From Treponema bryantii (lineage in GTDB: Bacteria > Spirochaetota > Spirochaetia > Treponematales > Treponemataceae), in NCBI GenBank assembly GCA_015061465.1, contig SUWN01000017.1:1-43360 (forward strand): a stretch of DNA of 43,360 nt, read 5' to 3'. Both the position numbers and the translations under genes were made by a program. Of the stretch, positions 42,894 to 43,360 are shown piece after piece; position 1 is the first letter of the stretch; the number at the start of each line of letters is the position of its first letter. The notes below the pieces were generated by a model. The model was not told where the DNA came from. It worked only from the letters and a program-made list of their open reading frames with translations, and made no database searches.

Positions 42894-43360
42894 CTACATC
42901 ATATTTTTACTAATTTCTAGTAATTTTTCTTTTGTATTCATTTGAGGGTCTTCTAAAACACAATCAAACAAATGGTTTAAAATTTTACCGATTTGTTTTC
43001 CTTGGGCGCCTAGGTTTATTAAATCGTTTCCGTTGATTGCCAAATCTTTTAAGCTCAACGCGCTTTGTTCATTTACAACGTTTTGAATTCTTGTTTTAAA
43101 TTCAATTAATAAATCGCAAGCGGCGCTGTCGTGAAGGCGAACTGGTTGGTTATATTTTCCGTACATGTCGGCTAATCTTAAATCTATCAAATCATCAATG
43201 TAATCAATTCCAACTTTTACAATAAATCTTCTGATTGCGGCATTACTCCAATTTGGCTCGTAATGAAACATGTGATTTTCTATTAAATGAGTTACATAAT
43301 CAATTTCAGCATTACTGAATTTTAATTTTATCATAAGATTTTTTGCAATTTTTGCTGAAT
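42894..43360 (-). CDS. CCA tRNA nucleotidyltransferase / poly(A) polymerase, C-terminal part (partial)
   Basis: The reading frame continues past the window edge (in-frame sense codons up to 43360), so only the C-terminal part is present, about 155 residues. LKFSNAEIDYVTHLIENHMFHYEPNW and RRFIVKVGIDYIDDLIDLRLADMYG are typical of the C-terminal region of bacterial CCA-adding enzymes with HD-type domains, as is LINLGAQGKQIGKILNHLFDCVLEDP. The catalytic N-terminal domain is outside. The ATG at 43334 is internal, not the start. It is transcribed toward the GIY-YIG gene. Confidence 0.85.
   Translation of the reverse strand, partial: SAKIAKNLMIKLKFSNAEIDYVTHLIENHMFHYEPNWSNAAIRRFIVKVGIDYIDDLIDLRLADMYGKYNQPVRLHDSAACDLLIEFKTRIQNVVNEQSALSLKDLAINGNDLINLGAQGKQIGKILNHLFDCVLEDPQMNTKEKLLEISKNMM

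Noticed and set aside
1..43360. CRISPR array, rRNA, tRNA, prophage or insertion sequence
   Set aside because: No direct repeats with unique spacers, no rRNA-like or cloverleaf sequence and no transposase or integrase were recognised in any frame. The only dispersed elements seen are the short palindromes.

Overview
The window is AT-rich and carries a mostly housekeeping gene set typical of a spirochaete, most likely a host-associated Treponema or close relative. Supporting signs are several lipoproteins with relaxed spirochaetal lipoboxes (FFGC, ISSC, FSC, FISC), the runs rpsF-ssb-rpsR-rplI-dnaB and ribF-rpsO-pnp-dut-lptF-lptG-tgt, an LPP20-type lipoprotein next to a CsgG/LpoB-like protein, and a GldA / fused GldF-GldG / DUF4340 transporter operon. 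The genus is an inference from memory of these families; no database was searched.

Layout. 1-2.1 kb: a GH31 alpha-glycosidase. 2.2-4.3 kb: a large lipoprotein with carboxypeptidase-regulatory-like repeats. 4.4-9.8 kb: a forward run of ABC ATPase, fused permease/GldG protein, DUF4340 protein, RNase Z and a CMP-kinase-like protein. 9.8-13.1 kb: ribosomal/replication operon (S6, SSB, S18, L9, DnaB) behind a long structured leader. 13.1-17.6 kb, reverse: sufC-sufB-sufD-sufS for Fe-S cluster assembly, ending convergently on dnaB with overlapping stop codons. 17.7-22.0 kb: two envelope proteins and a RibF that has lost most of its kinase half. 22.3-30.6 kb: rpsO, pnp (structured leaders), dut, lptF, lptG, tgt and a HEAT-repeat exported protein. 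30.6-35.2 kb, reverse: recO, a CapA-type lipoprotein and a DEAH helicase. 35.4-38.3 kb: a three-gene redox operon (Fe-alcohol dehydrogenase, epimerase-like SDR, classical SDR). 38.6-43.4 kb: accessory region with a giant repeat-bearing lipoprotein, a Fic protein, a GIY-YIG protein between palindromic repeats, and the C-terminal part of a CCA-adding enzyme running off the edge.

The most notable signal is at 38565-38621. A perfectly placed ribosome binding site and ATG open a lipoprotein signal peptide that is interrupted by a run of eight G residues. With eight G the frame stops after 18 codons; with nine (or six) G it reads through into an 890-codon frame and completes a canonical lipobox. 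This looks like an ON/OFF phase-variable surface lipoprotein, captured OFF. The second notable signal is a family of roughly 67-bp palindromic elements bounded by GTCATT/AATGAC. Two copies flank the GIY-YIG gene and show compensatory changes in both stems, so structure rather than sequence is kept. Further items are possible RNA regulatory leaders ahead of rpsF, rpsO and pnp, and a 13-bp inverted repeat just upstream of the Fic gene.
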